A DNA stretch of 64,000 bases from Pseudopyrenochaeta lycopersici (GCA_003313425.1 NHZP01000013.1:124001-188000), one strand, 5' to 3'; counted from the first letter of the stretch, positions 34,759 to 47,821 are shown. The notes: generated by a model from the sequence alone, not told the origin. Made by a program: numbers and translations.

Positions 34759-37700
34759 TCATTTGTGTATACTACTTTGTTTGAATGTGTAATTCAATTT
34801 GAAGCTACGACATGTGGTGCCAATGCCTGTTCCGAAGCGAACAGGAAGGTGTGTCGATAGGCTCGCGCTCTTAACGAGGATGGAGTTAAGGGTGAAGGTT
34901 AAGATAAGGAGAACCCGGTCGACTCGGATAATACTGAAATCAATCACTTGAATTTATATGGAGTGTCTTATATTTATATCAAGAATTCATTACTTGACTA
35001 TATAATACATGATAAGTCTGTTTAGCGGTAACGCCAAGTTCTATGACGTGTTTGAGCTTTGTAGGTCGTATCCCGCTCCGTCGTCCTCACTGCGCTGCAA
35101 CTACTGTCGAAGCATGACCCAGTCCGCGCTTTTTTCAGGCCGACTCCAGTAGTTCATAGTCCATATCGATCGAATACTATAGAGCTACCATCTAGCCCTG
35201 CTTGGCTTATACTGTGGCTGCCAGGTACTTGACGTGCTCTGGATGTGCGCAAGTGCCTATCTCAATTTTTGTTCTTGAAATGCTTCTTGATATGGTTGTT
35301 GGTGGGAGCGAGCCAGTCGGATAGAGCTAGAGTAGCGCAGCCTAATCCACCTGAAAGCATTTAATCCCCCAAACCCACTATCATTTAGCAGGATGTCAAG
35401 AACAGATTCCCAACGATACCGCGACCGCTGGTAAAATGTTTCCTTCGAGCAGATGTAACGCTGTCTCGAACGCTCTTTTATGGTGTTCCATGACCGATTT
35501 TCTGCAGTGGCGCCACTCCTTCTCACCGCCGACAGCGCGGCTTTAAGTCACCAACCCAAGTTCGTTACGCCATGAAAATGCAACAATCATACTTATAGGA
35601 ATAGTCTGTCGTGTCAGTCTGATGCGGCAGAACTGCCCGGCACGCCCGGCTCTCCACAGAAGAGCTCAGTTACATCGGGTTCTGTCTGCATTCGTGACCG
35701 TGCTTGGTACCCATCATGTAAGCAATACCCAATCGTATTGATTAATAGACTGTAAGCATGTGCAGATTTTTGGGGGAGGATGCGGGACAGAAGTATGGGT
35801 GAATGCAGATGATTCGAGTAAGATTCGACTGTTGCTTCAGGTGAATAGCGGCGGTCACTGGTGCCACAATTGGTTCTATACGAGAATGACGAACAGTTCA
35901 AACCATTCAACACCTTAATTCTAAAAGGTTGTTTGTGCAAGCGGCAGAGACTAGTAACCATGAAAAAAGTGTCACGCTGCCCATCTCCTTCCTGCTCTAA
36001 TCGTTTGGAAGAAATGCAGGCGTAGCATCTCAAGTTTCCATTCAAGCCTTAGAAGCTGTATAGTATCGACTCCTAACAGATCCATAGATTCAAAGACCGA
36101 GGTACGTTATTACGATGAAGCTTATGATATGCTAATTCTATGGGTCACCTCTCAGCCATTTGCACGATTGGCACGCGCTTCCCTCACCATGGTCGATATC
36201 ACATCATCTACCCATGAGGATGGATCTGGATCGCATGCCAACCACAGGTCCTTACACTACTCCCCGTGCAATGACCGCTCTTCTGGAACAAACGCCATCT
36301 GTTCGTATTCGAACGCAAACGAGGCCAAGGAGATTTCAGGACAATTAGAGAGGAAGCCTGCAAATCATACTTCGAGCGAAATTTAAATGTCCTGGGGGAG
36401 CTTCTAGTTGAGTGTCGGCACTACTTTCGTCACCAGATCCATCTTCGGCATAGGCCGACTTCGTAAATTACTGGTCAAATTCTTTTTCCACGAGCGGACC
36501 ATCTGCTCTGAAGGCATATCGCTCACTGTTATATTTCTTACGTTTGGTTTCGTCTGATAGCATATTAAAAGCATTCTTGATTCTTGTGGTTGTTGCCCTT
36601 TAATAACGACAAGGCTGACCTCCATGTCAACCAATAGCGCCACTACAATCTGCTCTTGCTCCTCTACTTCCTCAGCCTTCACTTTCTCCTGCGAGCGTTC
36701 CATCTTAAATTTATTGTGAATTGAGGTATTGTGAGACTCAAAGGTCACCACGGTGTAGTAACGGTGGCTTGAAGAAGATCAAGCGTTGGCATACCTGGGC
36801 ATGTGCTTCCCTAGTACCCACAGGCCACACGTTGTAGGTGGTCTGAGGCGGCATGGGGAGACCCATAACTCGCGCCACGGGGAGAACTCCCGCAGAAATG
36901 CTTAGCACGGAGAATATGCCGCAATAGCAGACGGTTCCATGAAGGATTTGGTACAAATTATGCTTTTCAAAATGAAACCATCCAAGAGACCCTGTTCACG
37001 AAAAAGAGATTCTTCATACGCTGATTGAGAATCTCGATGCGGAATATGATGGTACTAATGATGGCATGAATCTGCGTGCGAATGGACTACGGCAGGGAAA
37101 GGAGCTCTTTTGATTCCATCCGCTACAGACCCCGCATCGATGGCTTCTTTAACTTGTTGAAGCATGGTTCCCAATAGACAGAGGTCAGACTTAATATGAC
37201 GAAATCAACTGGGAACTTCTCTCGCCTTGGAATGGAAATCTGCAAGGCGTCCCAAAGCTGGTAGGGTTTGCTGTAAAAGTCCCAGCGAGACACGTTTCGC
37301 AGAGGCTATGATTTGATTTAAAAGCAAAGTAAACCGGTATCGTATCCCAGTTTGATTCTCGGCAGGAACCAGACAATCCCGCGAAAACCTGGCCAAATAT
37401 GAGGTGATGGGCAGAATATACTAATGATGTGTTGCACAAATCGGTTCCAAGATTTGCCACACATACCAGCTCAACAATCTATATCAATTCAACTGGAACC
37501 AGCCGAGAAAACTCTCCTGGCAAGTCTCCTAACTGCCAAGGGTCTGCACTAGCGCTATTGTGGTTGGGCATTTTGGTAGGCCACGGTGACATGATTCCAA
37601 CAGAAATGAATGTCAGTTTGTTTGAAATAGTAGCCGGTGGGAATAAGAACGAACAGCACATACATCGTGCAACTACCCTAGCCGACCTGCAAATATCACT

Positions 37701-38299
37701 GATGCGGGGAACGAATCTTATGAAAGGGGCGGTAAGTTAACTCGTCAGCGGGAGGGGTAAATATACATGTGGCTTTTCCTTCTTAAATCGATAATGTATA
37801 TCGTTATCAGTACATTTTATAGGCTGGCTCTTTCGTTCCCAACCTCTAGCTTGAATTTGGCAACGGCATTGATTTTTTTCATGCCCAGGACCTATTCTCG
37901 AGTGGCATCTGTCACTGCTGAGAGTAGCGACAATACTCGAACACAAATGCCAATTTCCTATGCACTAACAAGAAGGAAAGGACATTAGCGATCTTTCTGC
38001 ACGGGCAAGCTCTACAGACGAACCAAGATCACCTTCTACATAGGCTGTAATTTCTCAGTAAAACAACTACTGACAGCAGAATTATTGCCGTATTGAACAA
38101 CCTTGGAATCCAGCTTTAATACGTGATCTGGGCGGATTTAAGCAATGAGAGACTTCAGTCGCGCCGTCGAGGTTGCCGACAAGGCCGTGGAAACCACACC
38201 CCAGGAGAGCCCTTACCCAGCGAGCCATTTGAACATGCTTAGAAAAACCAGAACTCAGCATTCATGAGGAGACACCAATGGCTTACTTCAATAAGTAAA
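34759..38299. other. Gene-poor stretch with unrecognised short frames
   Basis: Composition is moderately AT-rich. Frames up to 143 residues occur (for example minus 35614-36045, minus 36404-36751, plus 37429-37740), but none has a recognised domain, and no splice pattern joined them convincingly. A degenerate multi-exon gene cannot be excluded around 36.1-37.98 kb. No tRNA or repeat was seen. Confidence 0.4.
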
Positions 38300-39075
38300 A
38301 GAGACTTCTTTCTACTATTTATAGCAGCCTAGGAGTCCTTTAAAGAATTAACTATCCTTAAGGCGTTTAAAGCTACTAGCCTATTACCCTTTAATCCTTA
38401 AGTAATCTTAAGTACTAGTAACTCTTTAGCTTTAAGTACTTTAAATTAGAGGGAAATAGATAGCCTATTATACTAAGTTATTAAAAACAAATAAGATTAA
38501 GAAGCTTAAAAGCTGAGCTAAGTATTCTTATTAATTTTAGTTTAGAAAAAGTATATAAATATAATACTTAACCCTTAAAAGAGGTATTTATTAATAAAAG
38601 GCTGTATAGAAAGTAAAGTAAAGTTTTACTATTAAAAGAGCCTAAGAAGCACTATAGTAGTACTATATTTTTATTTTTAGTAGTAAGAGCCTAAAAAGAA
38701 GTAGAAATAACTTTAAAACTTAAGGTAACTAAGCTCTATAGCGTAAATAGTAGGCTAAAGCTAAGATAAAGGAGATAAAGTATACTATAAGGGCTGTAGT
38801 TAAGTTATAAAGAGAGAAAGAGAGAACTAAAAAGGCTAAGGATTAAGCTTCTTTAGTAGTAACTTATTAAACTTAAAAATAATATAAAAATTCTCTTTAA
38901 ATTAGCTAAAGAGGGAATAAGATAAGACATAAAGGCTACTGCTTAAGTAGTCTTAAAAGATAGAGAGGTTTTATAGCCTAGAGATAGTAGAGGGTCTGCA
39001 TAAGACGCAGAGGGCGCTCTCCCTGCTGGCTTACGACGTAGTAGGAAAATTAACTCTCTAATTAGATTTAAGTAC
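38300..39075 (+). pseudogene. Isolated RIP-mutated pogo-like transposase C-terminal fragment
   Basis: This AT-rich island reads, on the plus strand through stops, ESFKELTILKAFKATSLLPFNP and later RYLLIKGCIESKV and SLKRSRNNFK. These match the end of fungal pogo/DDE1 transposases (GLFPFNPE.VL, then the basic tail). Only about 0.78 kb remains, and no terminal repeats were found. It shows that RIP-type mutation has also hit this gene-poor region. Confidence 0.65.
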
Positions 39076-40099
39076 CTCTATATATTTGAATAGGCCCCTA
39101 GGCCTCAACACTGAAGAACATCGCATTAATAGCTATTTTGTGAGGCTTAATATCCTTAAGATCTTGTGTTGCTTTTGGTGGTTGAGTGCAACGCAAAACG
39201 CAATGGACAATGTTACGGCAGTTGGCAAGCAGACCATTCGTCTCTGAACAGCAACATAGACCTTTAAAAACGGATAGAACTTCGATAACACACAAATTTA
39301 GGCTTTCGATGACGTGGATCGGAACTACCAAGCCATAATGGCAACGCAAGAATTGTGGTCTCGACCTAGGTAGCCAGCACTCTGAGACAGACAATAGCTG
39401 CTGAACATTCTTTGCTGCCTGATCGATGACGAACGCCGCATCGCAGATGACTAAACACTAAATAATGCGAGACATACTCAAGCTAGATGTGTTCAGCACG
39501 AGCGCCCCAGTCTTAGGTTATGGTAGGATAGCCTAGAACTGGGCCAGTTCAAAACAAAATAGAACATTCCTAGGGCCTAGTTAGAAAGAATGTATCTATT
39601 CGGATGTACTTCATAGATTTCTGGTTTTGATAAGCCATTTTAGTCGGACTTGTCGAGCTAACAAATGAAGAAGCTTTTGGGAGGTTGATGACAATTTTAT
39701 CTGAGGGCTGTGAAGAGATTGGTCATTTATGATGATGCGTGGCTTGAGGGGGGTGTGAATATAACCATACTTTTTCTAGCCTCATTTTCAGCACACGGCT
39801 CGAGCAATGGATGGACTAATGCAACTCATGCTTCAGGTGCACCGTGGCTCGTTAAGGACTTCTCGTACTACACAATCACAAGCTCTCATTAATGCAGATT
39901 TAAGGCGTTCGCCGCCGTTCCATAGCGCTTTAACGGTCCTAAGCACCGCAGGTTGGAGTGAATGTACTTGACGACGCCAGACCCTTGTTGGCTCTGTTCT
40001 TTCATTGCAAAAGCCTCAAATCGTTAAGAATTCCTAGCAAGCCTTGGTTTACTTGGCTTGAGATAAGATCTATACAAATGATAGACTAAGGGTAAGCCT
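39076..40099. other. Intergenic, no supported gene
   Basis: There are only short frames without recognised domains on either strand. Confidence 0.5.
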
Positions 40100-40631
40100 C
40101 TACTGCGAACCTTTATTTGTAAAGTTGTAATACGATCGCTCGCGCACAATCTTCCACCCACGCACAGCTTCATCTAATAAGCTCCCATCCCATTGTGCAC
40201 CTTCACCCTCCCATCTCCACCAAAACAGCGAGACACCAACTAAGCGCAGTGTCTCCCCCGCTTTGAGGCCTGCGTGGGGAAGGTCTATTGCAGCTTCTCC
40301 CTCGCATCTCATCTCGGCAGCCACAAACTCCGGCGTGAACCCCGTTATCTTCGGCTCGGTGATGCGGAAAGTGGGCATGGCGGAGTACGCTTGGGTGTAG
40401 AACTCACGTATCGCGTCGATACCCTCACGAGAAACACCATTCACTTTGTGATGTCATATTAGTCAGGTCTCATTACTGAGTTAAAGGTTCAGCTTCCGTA
40501 CCTACGTCGGTGAACACGGCGTCCTTCGCGTGCCATGACATGAGCGCATCGACATCGCGCTTTTCCGATGCTTCCCGTAGGCTCGCTAAACGGGCTTCGA
40601 TCAGAGCTTGTATTGCCTCTTGATTATGCAT
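40100..40631 (-). CDS. SnoaL-like (NTF2-fold) protein, two exons
   Basis: Exon 1 is 40502-40631 (MHNQEAIQALIEARLASL...AVFTDV) and exon 2 is 40100-40443, joined over an intron at 40444-40501 with donor GTACGG, a TGACTAAT branch-like site and acceptor AAAG. The product is about 157 residues, the usual size for this fold. The N-terminal helix followed by a KRDVDALMSWHAKDAVFTD segment and a C-terminal WDGSLLDEAVRGWKIVRERSYYNF strand is typical of SnoaL-like or limonene-epoxide-hydrolase-like domains. Family members are small cyclases, isomerases or hydrolases, often in secondary metabolism; the substrate is unknown. The GTACGG donor is not the best consensus, but it is the only one that restores frame. 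Confidence 0.72.
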
Positions 40632-40757
40632 ATCGTTATGATCGCAACTAAATGTTGTCTTTGTACAAGGTTATTTGTTCATTGAGAACTGTCTACTAGT
40701 ATTCGCAGCTCCCCCTATAGCCTAAACTTTGAGTGAGTCATCGCACTCGGCCTACGT

Positions 40758-41320
40758 TTACCCTTCCCCGCTCTGCGCCGCCTTGCATTCTGTGTCACGT
40801 GTTCTTTCACCTGACATCGTTTCTGGTGCGTAAAACTCATTCATGACTCCGCGGGCCATCATATTCATTGGCTCTTGACCGTATGTGACCTCCTTTACAA
40901 ATGCATGTTGCGCAATCCTAGTAAGCTTCCAAGTACTGATGCCAAGTTTGTCCCAGTCCACTCCCTAAACATACGGTGGGCAGTCGCTTGTCGAACGAGC
41001 CACGCCACAACCTATTGAGCCGGCTGTTGGGCTTTCAATATCTGCAGGTGAGACAGTGCTTCTGCCCTGGGGGATTTTCGTTGCGATCGCGTAACACACA
41101 ATCGCTTGATTGCTGACAAAATCATTGCGCTATTAACATAGTATCTCTAACCTGTAATGATATTTCATCCATCGCAGCATTTTTAGTCAACCAGAATGGG
41201 CTACTCAGTTGATCGAAAGTAGTCTCGAAAGGACTACCAAGGACCGAAGGCATTTGCAGATCTGGGTCTAGCATAAAGTACTAGTTAAGTTGAAATGCCT
41301 CAACGACCTGCGCGGGCTGT
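40758..41320 (-). pseudogene. Possible coding remnant, unrecognised
   Basis: Minus-strand segments look protein-like but are broken: FMLDPDLQMPSVLGSPFETT and SPFWLTKNAAMDEIS near 41,160-41,280, then WDKLGISTWKLTRIAQHAF and MNEFYAPETMSGER at 40,770-40,960. They could be exons of one gene, but a stop and frame changes separate them. The first block resembles the C-terminal part of fungal regulatory proteins only loosely. No function is assigned. Confidence 0.25.
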
Positions 41321-43503
41321 TCTTCTCCAGAGTGGTAAGGAACTAGGTACTAAAGTCGGTGGTCGCAGTAGGGCAGCTTAAGAACAGCTTCTCCCACATG
41401 CCCTGTATAAAGGAGTTTCCTATATTAAGTGAAAGTTAGTATTGTTTAAAGCTAGATAGGTTTAAAATAAGTGGCTGCAATTTATGTCTGTCTGTTCCTT
41501 CAATAAAACGTCGGATACATTAGTCTGGCATCCTGGTACGTGGGTCTCGATGACGTCCATTACTACTTTGTACGCGCGCTTAGCAACAGTATTGCTGACG
41601 CTTATGAACTATAGCTATTAAATAAGTTTATTAATGTTCTTAGAAAGTTCTTTACTATTGTGATTTATGTTAGTCTCTCTAAAGGTATCTTAAGAAGGAA
41701 AACTACAATCGCTTGCATGATGTTATGCACAATACACTACTATAGGCCTTGTTAGTATATAATTACACGATCAGGTTAATTAGGGAGGAGTTTGAACGGA
41801 TATCTACGGAGAAGTTATAGATTCTCTACTAGGTCGTGAAACAGCTAATAGCAACACGAAATACAGCTATAGCTAGGGAAGAGCGGTTACAACTAATCCA
41901 GCAATAGTATGCTGCTGCGATATGTTTTCGGCTAGACCTGTAGCAAAAGTTGAGCGCATAGGACGTGTGGAGCTGCAGCGGGTGGCCTGAACATATCAGT
42001 ACTTGTATTCTTGTATTCCTGCATCTAGAGAGCAGTATTTGCACTATTTTTCTTTGCAGTATACAATTTTGTAAAGGAACTTCAATGGTATAGATGACAA
42101 ACATCCGGAGGGTATGGATTGGGAGGTATGGAATGCTTCGTTGAATCTTATGTCCGGGCTATTAGGCATGATTAATTAAGCCGTACTCCTTATCATCTCT
42201 AAATCTACTCTTCAAAACTTAATTTTAATCAATATTTAAGCTGGGGTGTATATTTATGGTGACCAGCTAGTGGACATAAGTTCAAGGATCTACTCTTTCT
42301 TAAGACCTAACTTTAAGTATGACTTGACTAGATATATGACTTGACTTAGTAGTTCTAGCTTAAGTAGATTATTTAATTTCAAAGTACGCTTATTATAAGG
42401 CGCATCCGTCTTCTAGTGTCATGTTTCGTATTTCTCCTAAGCGTATTCCTCCTTTCCTTTATTCTTCCTAATACCCTTCCAAGACCGCGTCGTTATCATT
42501 CTTATCTTGAATAAGCTAACTAGTCTGTTTAGCTAGCTTTACAGCGACATAATAGTGTTTAATATAAGTGCATATTCTATAATCTTTTAAATGAAGTTCC
42601 TAGCGCATTCTCTGCGGAGGCTATAGAATTGAATAACGTAGAGGGGGAAGCATAGATTAAGGCAAATTTAACTTTCTATCTAAAATGCGGTATAAACCCA
42701 TTCTAATCCACGGCATCGTACGACCCTACAGGCAGTTGACTGTAAACTAGAAAATGCTTCAACGATAAGATAGATACTTACTACTGCGTAGGGTATCTAA
42801 ATTCTCATATTTACTAGTACCCTAACGGCCCTCCTAAGACTACCGCCTGAACGACTGTCTCCCCCAGGCTGTCCTTCTAAATTGCCTCCCCCCCCCCCCC
42901 CCCCTTACGCTTAAAATCACCGCTCTAAAGCTGTGTAACGCCCGCCCGCTTAAGGCCGGCCGTCATAGCAAACCTAGCTAGAATAGCGAAGGTGGAAAGC
43001 GCAGATGCTACGCGCTCTAGGACGTTTTCGCAGTTAGTTGGGAGGCTGGAATTCCAGGCCCCAAGATACACACTACTAGATACTAGGCAGAAAACGGTAA
43101 TAGTAAGCACGAGCTGCTCGATCCAAGAGCCTATAGCGCACCCAAAAGCTGCTTAAAGTAGAAATGGCGGATGTGATACCAAAGGCTTCAAGTCGAGGTC
43201 CGCGTCGCTGCAGCGGGTGTGTGATAACTGAGCATACAGCAAGGACTTGCCCAGTACTTAAGAAGACTTGTGTAATGTAATTAGTATACAAAATTAGGTG
43301 ATGGTGGTATTGATGGTGTTATTCATGGTTGTGCTTTTGCGGTGGCAAGAAATGCCCTAATAATCCGCTTGGGTTACCGGTACAGTTAGTGATGTCATTA
43401 TCTTCGTTGGCCCTGGCTTCATTTGCTGTTTTCGCCCAATGCACCGTCTCCATGTGTTCGCCAGTCGCGCTATTCGTGCCCAGGTCCTGCACGACAATGT
43501 TAT
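41321..43503. other. Gene-poor, partly AT-rich stretch with a poly-C tract
   Basis: No domain is recognised in any frame. AT-rich patches around 41.4-42.4 kb look like old repeat debris. A run of 17 C residues lies at 42888-42904. The short frames near 43.3 kb are antisense to each other and have no known domain. Confidence 0.45.
42888..42904 (+). repeat. Poly-C homopolymer (17 bases)
   Basis: This is an uninterrupted C run, CTCCCCCC...CCTTACG. The length may be unreliable in sequencing. Confidence 0.9.
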
Positions 43504-44175
43504 TCACGTTTGATGCTCTTGCGGCGGGGACAAGTTGGATGCTGTGATTGCCAGCGCGCACTCTGTTGATCTCATTGCGTGTTTTGTTGAAGCCGTTGAA
43601 GAGTTGCCTGTTTGTGTCGTCGGTCTGTTAGCGGAAGACGTAATCAACCTAAAACCGTTCCGTATAACGTAATGAGGTCGTGAATAGAATGAGCTCACTC
43701 GGTTCCTGAGCTTCGTCAAATAGTCGTTGTACTCGTACACGTTACCTGTCTTGCTTTGCTTCGCGGCAGTTAGCTGAAGTGACCCCAATGGTGTACTATT
43801 GGTCTGATGGGTGACCGCGTTAAAAGCACCTCTACTTACTGTGCCGGAAATAGGCGTGCGTCGTGCAGCGTATCGAATACAGCAATTGACGGCTGTTGCC
43901 TCCAAGGCAATCTTGCCATTGGTCTGGTAGACACCGGGTCCCACCCAAGGCGCATTCTCTCTGGCCGGCCTCATGAAGTCTTGAAGCTCATCATAAGTAC
44001 AGCGGCCACCAGGTCGAAAGCCTGCACATGCTTCGTAGTTGTCTGCCAGATTTTCAGCGAAAAGCATCCTCAGAAAGTTGATGTATACGGACCTCCAGTG
44101 GCGTAATCCATCTATATAGAATATATGGAACGTTTCTGCAGTTCCATATGAATTAAATCTATTTGATTCCATCAT
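43504..44175 (-). CDS. Hypothetical protein (orphan ORF)
   Basis: This is a 223-residue open frame with an ATG at 44175 (a second Met follows directly). It has composition unlike the RIPed regions and four Cys in the central part (EACAGFRPGGRCTYDEL, then AVNCCIRYA). No signal peptide, membrane segment or family is recognised. The C-terminal part is Ser/Thr-rich. A further minus frame at 43319-43561 overlaps its 3' end in another phase, so the true C terminus could be spliced. It lies upstream of nothing obviously related; the next gene is the flavin monooxygenase on the same strand. Confidence 0.4.
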   Translation of the reverse strand: MMESNRFNSYGTAETFHIFYIDGLRHWRSVYINFLRMLFAENLADNYEACAGFRPGGRCTYDELQDFMRPARENAPWVGPGVYQTNGKIALEATAVNCCIRYAARRTPISGTVSRGAFNAVTHQTNSTPLGSLQLTAAKQSKTGNVYEYNDYLTKLRNRVSSFYSRPHYVIRNGFRLITSSANRPTTQTGNSSTASTKHAMRSTECALAITASNLSPPQEHQT

Positions 44176-44598
44176 AGCAGATGGAACAGATACTTACCTA
44201 AGCGCATACATTTTGAAAGTTATTCTACCTCATCGTCGCCGCGTCTAATTCCTCCGAAGCAACTGACTTTGAAAGCCTTCGATCTAAGCGAGGACGATAA
44301 TAACAAAAATTAACCCTGCTAGTATAGCTAGCATTCCTAGTTCAACGCTCTTTGGATATGTCTCGAGGGCCCATGTTTTCGGCACCAGGAGAAAACTACG
44401 AAGAGCATCCAGATGAGCGGAGTCACGGTCTTGATACCCCAAACAGAGCGCTTAGATATACGGATGAGTGGTTTCGTGGCCTCTCTATTGCTTCCATATC
44501 ACCCATGCACCGTTGCTTACTCCTTCGCTATCAAATATACTGCAATAACACAACCCTCGAAAATAAGTTTCATCCGGTTGCCACAATTTTTCACTCCC
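44176..44598. other. Intergenic, no supported gene
   Basis: This is pyrimidine-rich plus-strand sequence between two minus-strand genes. Only short frames are present. Confidence 0.5.
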
Positions 44599-46269
44599 TT
44601 ACCCTCTGCCTCCCACCCCTCCCTTCCCCCCCATCCACATCCCCTCCTCATGATCCATCCACTCCTTCCTTGCATCCAACCCATTCCTGACCTTATCCTC
44701 TCTTTGTACCACTGACAACGGTAAATCTTTCCCAATTCCAAACAAAACAAACAATGCCCACTTCCACCGGAAAGGATTAATCACAATGGTAAACACAAAC
44801 CAATATATGAGTTCCGAATATGTGAAAAATTCGAACGCGCCGCCGGGTGCCTTAGTTTTGATGAATCGCGTCATATCTATCCACCTCTCCATCCAATACG
44901 ACCGCGGTCGCGCCAGCGGGTCCACGAGATACATGAGCAAATACCGCGTATATATCCCGATATGGTAATTCCCCACCGTCCCAATCGCATTCACATACGT
45001 GCAATTATTCGCGCAAATCTCGGGATGCGCCGGCGGGAAAACCTGCAGATACCAATTCGGCGGTACGTACGGTTCCTGGAAACACTCGTCTGGGAGGAAG
45101 GATAGGGAGGGGCGTTTGTAACCCGTGGCTAGGATCACGATGTCAGCTTTGATGAGTTTCTCGACCCCGGGGCCGTTTTTCGGGACCCCGTGTGCGCGTT
45201 TCTTGAAGAGGATTCCAGTGCCTGAGGGCGCGAATTCGAGGATGTCGCCCCGGAGCCAGGAGGCGCGACCGCTCCGGACGAGGTCGAGGACGTCGTCATT
45301 TACCATGGGCGTCTCTGTGAAGATGCCTTTTCCGGAGTTCTTGGGCGGGGAAATGTCGTATAGATCCCGATAGAAGAATAGCCGGAGGATGTTCTCAGGG
45401 ATCCAGGAGAAGATTGTTTCGGAGCCGAAGATGTTCATAGCGAGCAGCGCATCCACGAGCGGATTCCGCGGGATGATCCACTTCTCGGAGCGAGCGAGCA
45501 CATTGGTATGCGCGGCTTGTTCTTTCGCGACGAATTCCAGAGCTTCGACAGCTGACGCTCCGCCGCCGATTATGGCAACGTTCTTGCCTTTAGCCGTCTT
45601 CCCGTCTAATTCGCTCGAATGGTATATCTCCCCCGTAAACTTCTCCTGTCCCGGGATCTTCGGTATCTTCGGGTCCCCGCATGTACCAATCGCAGCTATC
45701 ACGCCGTCGAATCGTCCATTTGAAGGATCATTGATGATCCAGTAGCCGTGGGAATCGCGATAAACGCGCTCTACGCGGGTGTTGAACTGCGTTTTTGATT
45801 CGAGGCCGTAGCGTTCCCAGAGGGCAGTGATTTCAGACACGATTTGCTCGCGCGTGGGGTAGCCGGCGGACCAGGACACCGAGGGGTGGAAACGATACAT
45901 TATGCTGTGAATTTGAAGGCCGGAGGTATTGTTGACTTTCTGGGCTGGAGTGTTAATATTGGTATTCCCGTCTCATTCCCGTGTAATTGGGCGAAGGGGG
46001 TGGGAACATACACTCCATATCCCACCCAAATTCTTCTTAGGCCCGGCTTCAAAAATTCGACAATCAAAGCCATGTCCCACGCAATGCGATGCAGCGGATA
46101 CGCCGGTTAGACCTGCACCGATGACGGCAATTATAGGACGAGACAGGTGGGCTTGGGGAGGTAGTGGGGTGGGCGAGAGAAGGCGATCTAAGACCCATTG
46201 GAGGACTTGATAGAGGAAACGGATCGGATGAGAGATTAGTGCTTGCAAAGTGGATTCGATGCCCATCAT
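44599..46269 (-). CDS. Flavin-containing monooxygenase, two exons
   Basis: Exon 1 is 46012-46269 and exon 2 is 44599-45939, with an intron at 45940-46011 (donor GTATGT, acceptor CCCAG). Splicing joins GGIWS to KVNNTSGLQIHSIMYRFHPS without frame change, giving about 532 residues. A hydrophobic N-terminal stretch is followed by the FAD motif IAVIGAGLTG (about 50-60) and EAG. The second dinucleotide motif NVAIIGGGASAVE and ILATGYKRP are classic of class B flavoprotein monooxygenases. A hydrophobic C-terminal stretch (YWFVFTIVINPFRW.WALFVLFGIG) suggests membrane attachment. It would oxygenate a soft nucleophile or ketone using NADPH and O2; the substrate is unknown. An in-frame ATG at 46389 could extend the start by 40 residues, but the conserved part begins after 46269. 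Confidence 0.87.
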
Positions 46270-47813
46270 TAGTAATAAAGTCGAAGTTTCCGAGCAATTG
46301 ATGCTAAGAGGGAGGAATTGAAACGAATTGACGAAGAGGATGGCGATGCGAGACACTATGTAGTGCACGGAATGATTGTGCAATCTCATCGATATGTTTG
46401 AGCATTATCCACAGTGATGTCATGGTACTAGTAGGCTCAGGATCCCGTTGCTTGTAGCATGCATGATGAAGCTTGTTTGGTGGCATGTGAAAGACAGCTG
46501 TCGGATTGTGAGCCAGGGCCGGCCAAACCCGGAACATTGCAGCTTTGGAGTTTCGTAGACGACGTACCCAGGTGGAAGTAGCCGTGATTGTGCGCTGTGA
46601 CCTGGATTATGTGCTGTTCAATTGTCTCATGTCTGTGAGTTACCTGGCGAAATGAGAGTGATGATGGAATTCTGGAGGTGCTCATGAGATACAGGGCCTG
46701 TGCTCTAGGCTCGGAGCTCGGACCACCTGCCACCGTAAATCATCGCTGAGCGCACACGTCAGTGTTACGCACGATTATACCTATTTTAGACTCTCTATAC
46801 GTTTACAAATAATAAAGTATTACACGTGATTCCCATGTGAGCGGCGCACCAAGCGAGTGGAACCCCACAAAAGCAACTCGCGTGCGCAGCAACAACGCGT
46901 AATGTCACAAAAATGACGAGCGGAGAACAAATAGTTGGATGTTAACCGGTGTTTGCGGACCCGATCTAACACTAGTACTCGCAGCACTTGGAGCAATCCT
47001 ATGCATCGCTACTCTCTGATCGCAGCGCAGCTCAAGAACAAGGCAACAAATCTCCATATGTCCCACCATGCACTCACATTCTCTGGAAAACATCTCCAGA
47101 AATCTACTAAATTGTTGTATGTAGGCTCTAGACAATGTGCAAGTAGAATGGGACAAATACATACGGTTAGCTATCAAAAACGGGTTGTGTCAGGCAACGC
47201 AAAGGTTGCCGGGGTCGATGCGGGACGGGAAGGTAGTCACAGAACATGTGTTGTGCATGGCTGGCAAAGAATGTTTGTCAATAAGTGCGCCCTTAAAGCC
47301 TAGTGTAACTCAGCAAAGAGATAAAGTAGGTTTGCAGCCCACCCTTTAGATTTATTACAGCAAAAAAAAGTGCACAAGGAAGGTTTTGAGATGCATTGGC
47401 CGTTTAGATGGTCTTCCTCATTTCCTTTCCAAGTTTGGCATGAAGCGGCCTCACGTCTCACTACAAGCTCCGTGGCCTGCAGCAGAAGAGCAATCTCAAC
47501 AGTCACCGCATTCGACAGGAACGATCAATAAGGTATCTTTCGCAATCCAGGATAGAACCGCCGATTGCAACCCATTTGTGGAGCTAGAGCGAGATTCACT
47601 ATCGTGACCTCAAATGGGCATGTCGACCACTACTCTACTATCCGCGGTCTGATCGATCGATATGCGTCAAAAGAGCGCCTGTAGCTAACGTGATCCTGAA
47701 CAACGATGCCTGCTAGTGGCAACACTTGCGAAGAATGGGCGATTCCAGTGTCCAGCGCTGGTACTCTTTTGGCCCTGACCAAACACACTACACCAATCGT
47801 ATCTACATAAATC
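46270..47813. other. Intergenic, no supported gene
   Basis: Several plus-strand frames of 70-122 residues (46,935-47,607) overlap and show no domain. Sequence is GC-balanced, so an unrecognised spliced gene leading into the hAT insertion site is possible. Confidence 0.4.
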
Positions 47814-47821
47814 CTTTACAA
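47814..47821. repeat. 8-bp target-site duplication of the hAT element (left)
   Basis: CTTTACAA is repeated at 50867-50874. Confidence 0.95.

Noticed and set aside
36129..37988. A series of plus-strand frames (including a stretch GSALALLWLGILVGHGDMIP near 37,540) that might be the tail of a fungal multi-exon membrane protein.
   Set aside because: No conserved motif or consistent splice chain could be built, and the resemblance to known C termini is too weak to name a family.
44786..46210. Long plus-strand frames opposite the flavin monooxygenase.
   Set aside because: They are antisense shadows; the minus strand carries the conserved motifs.
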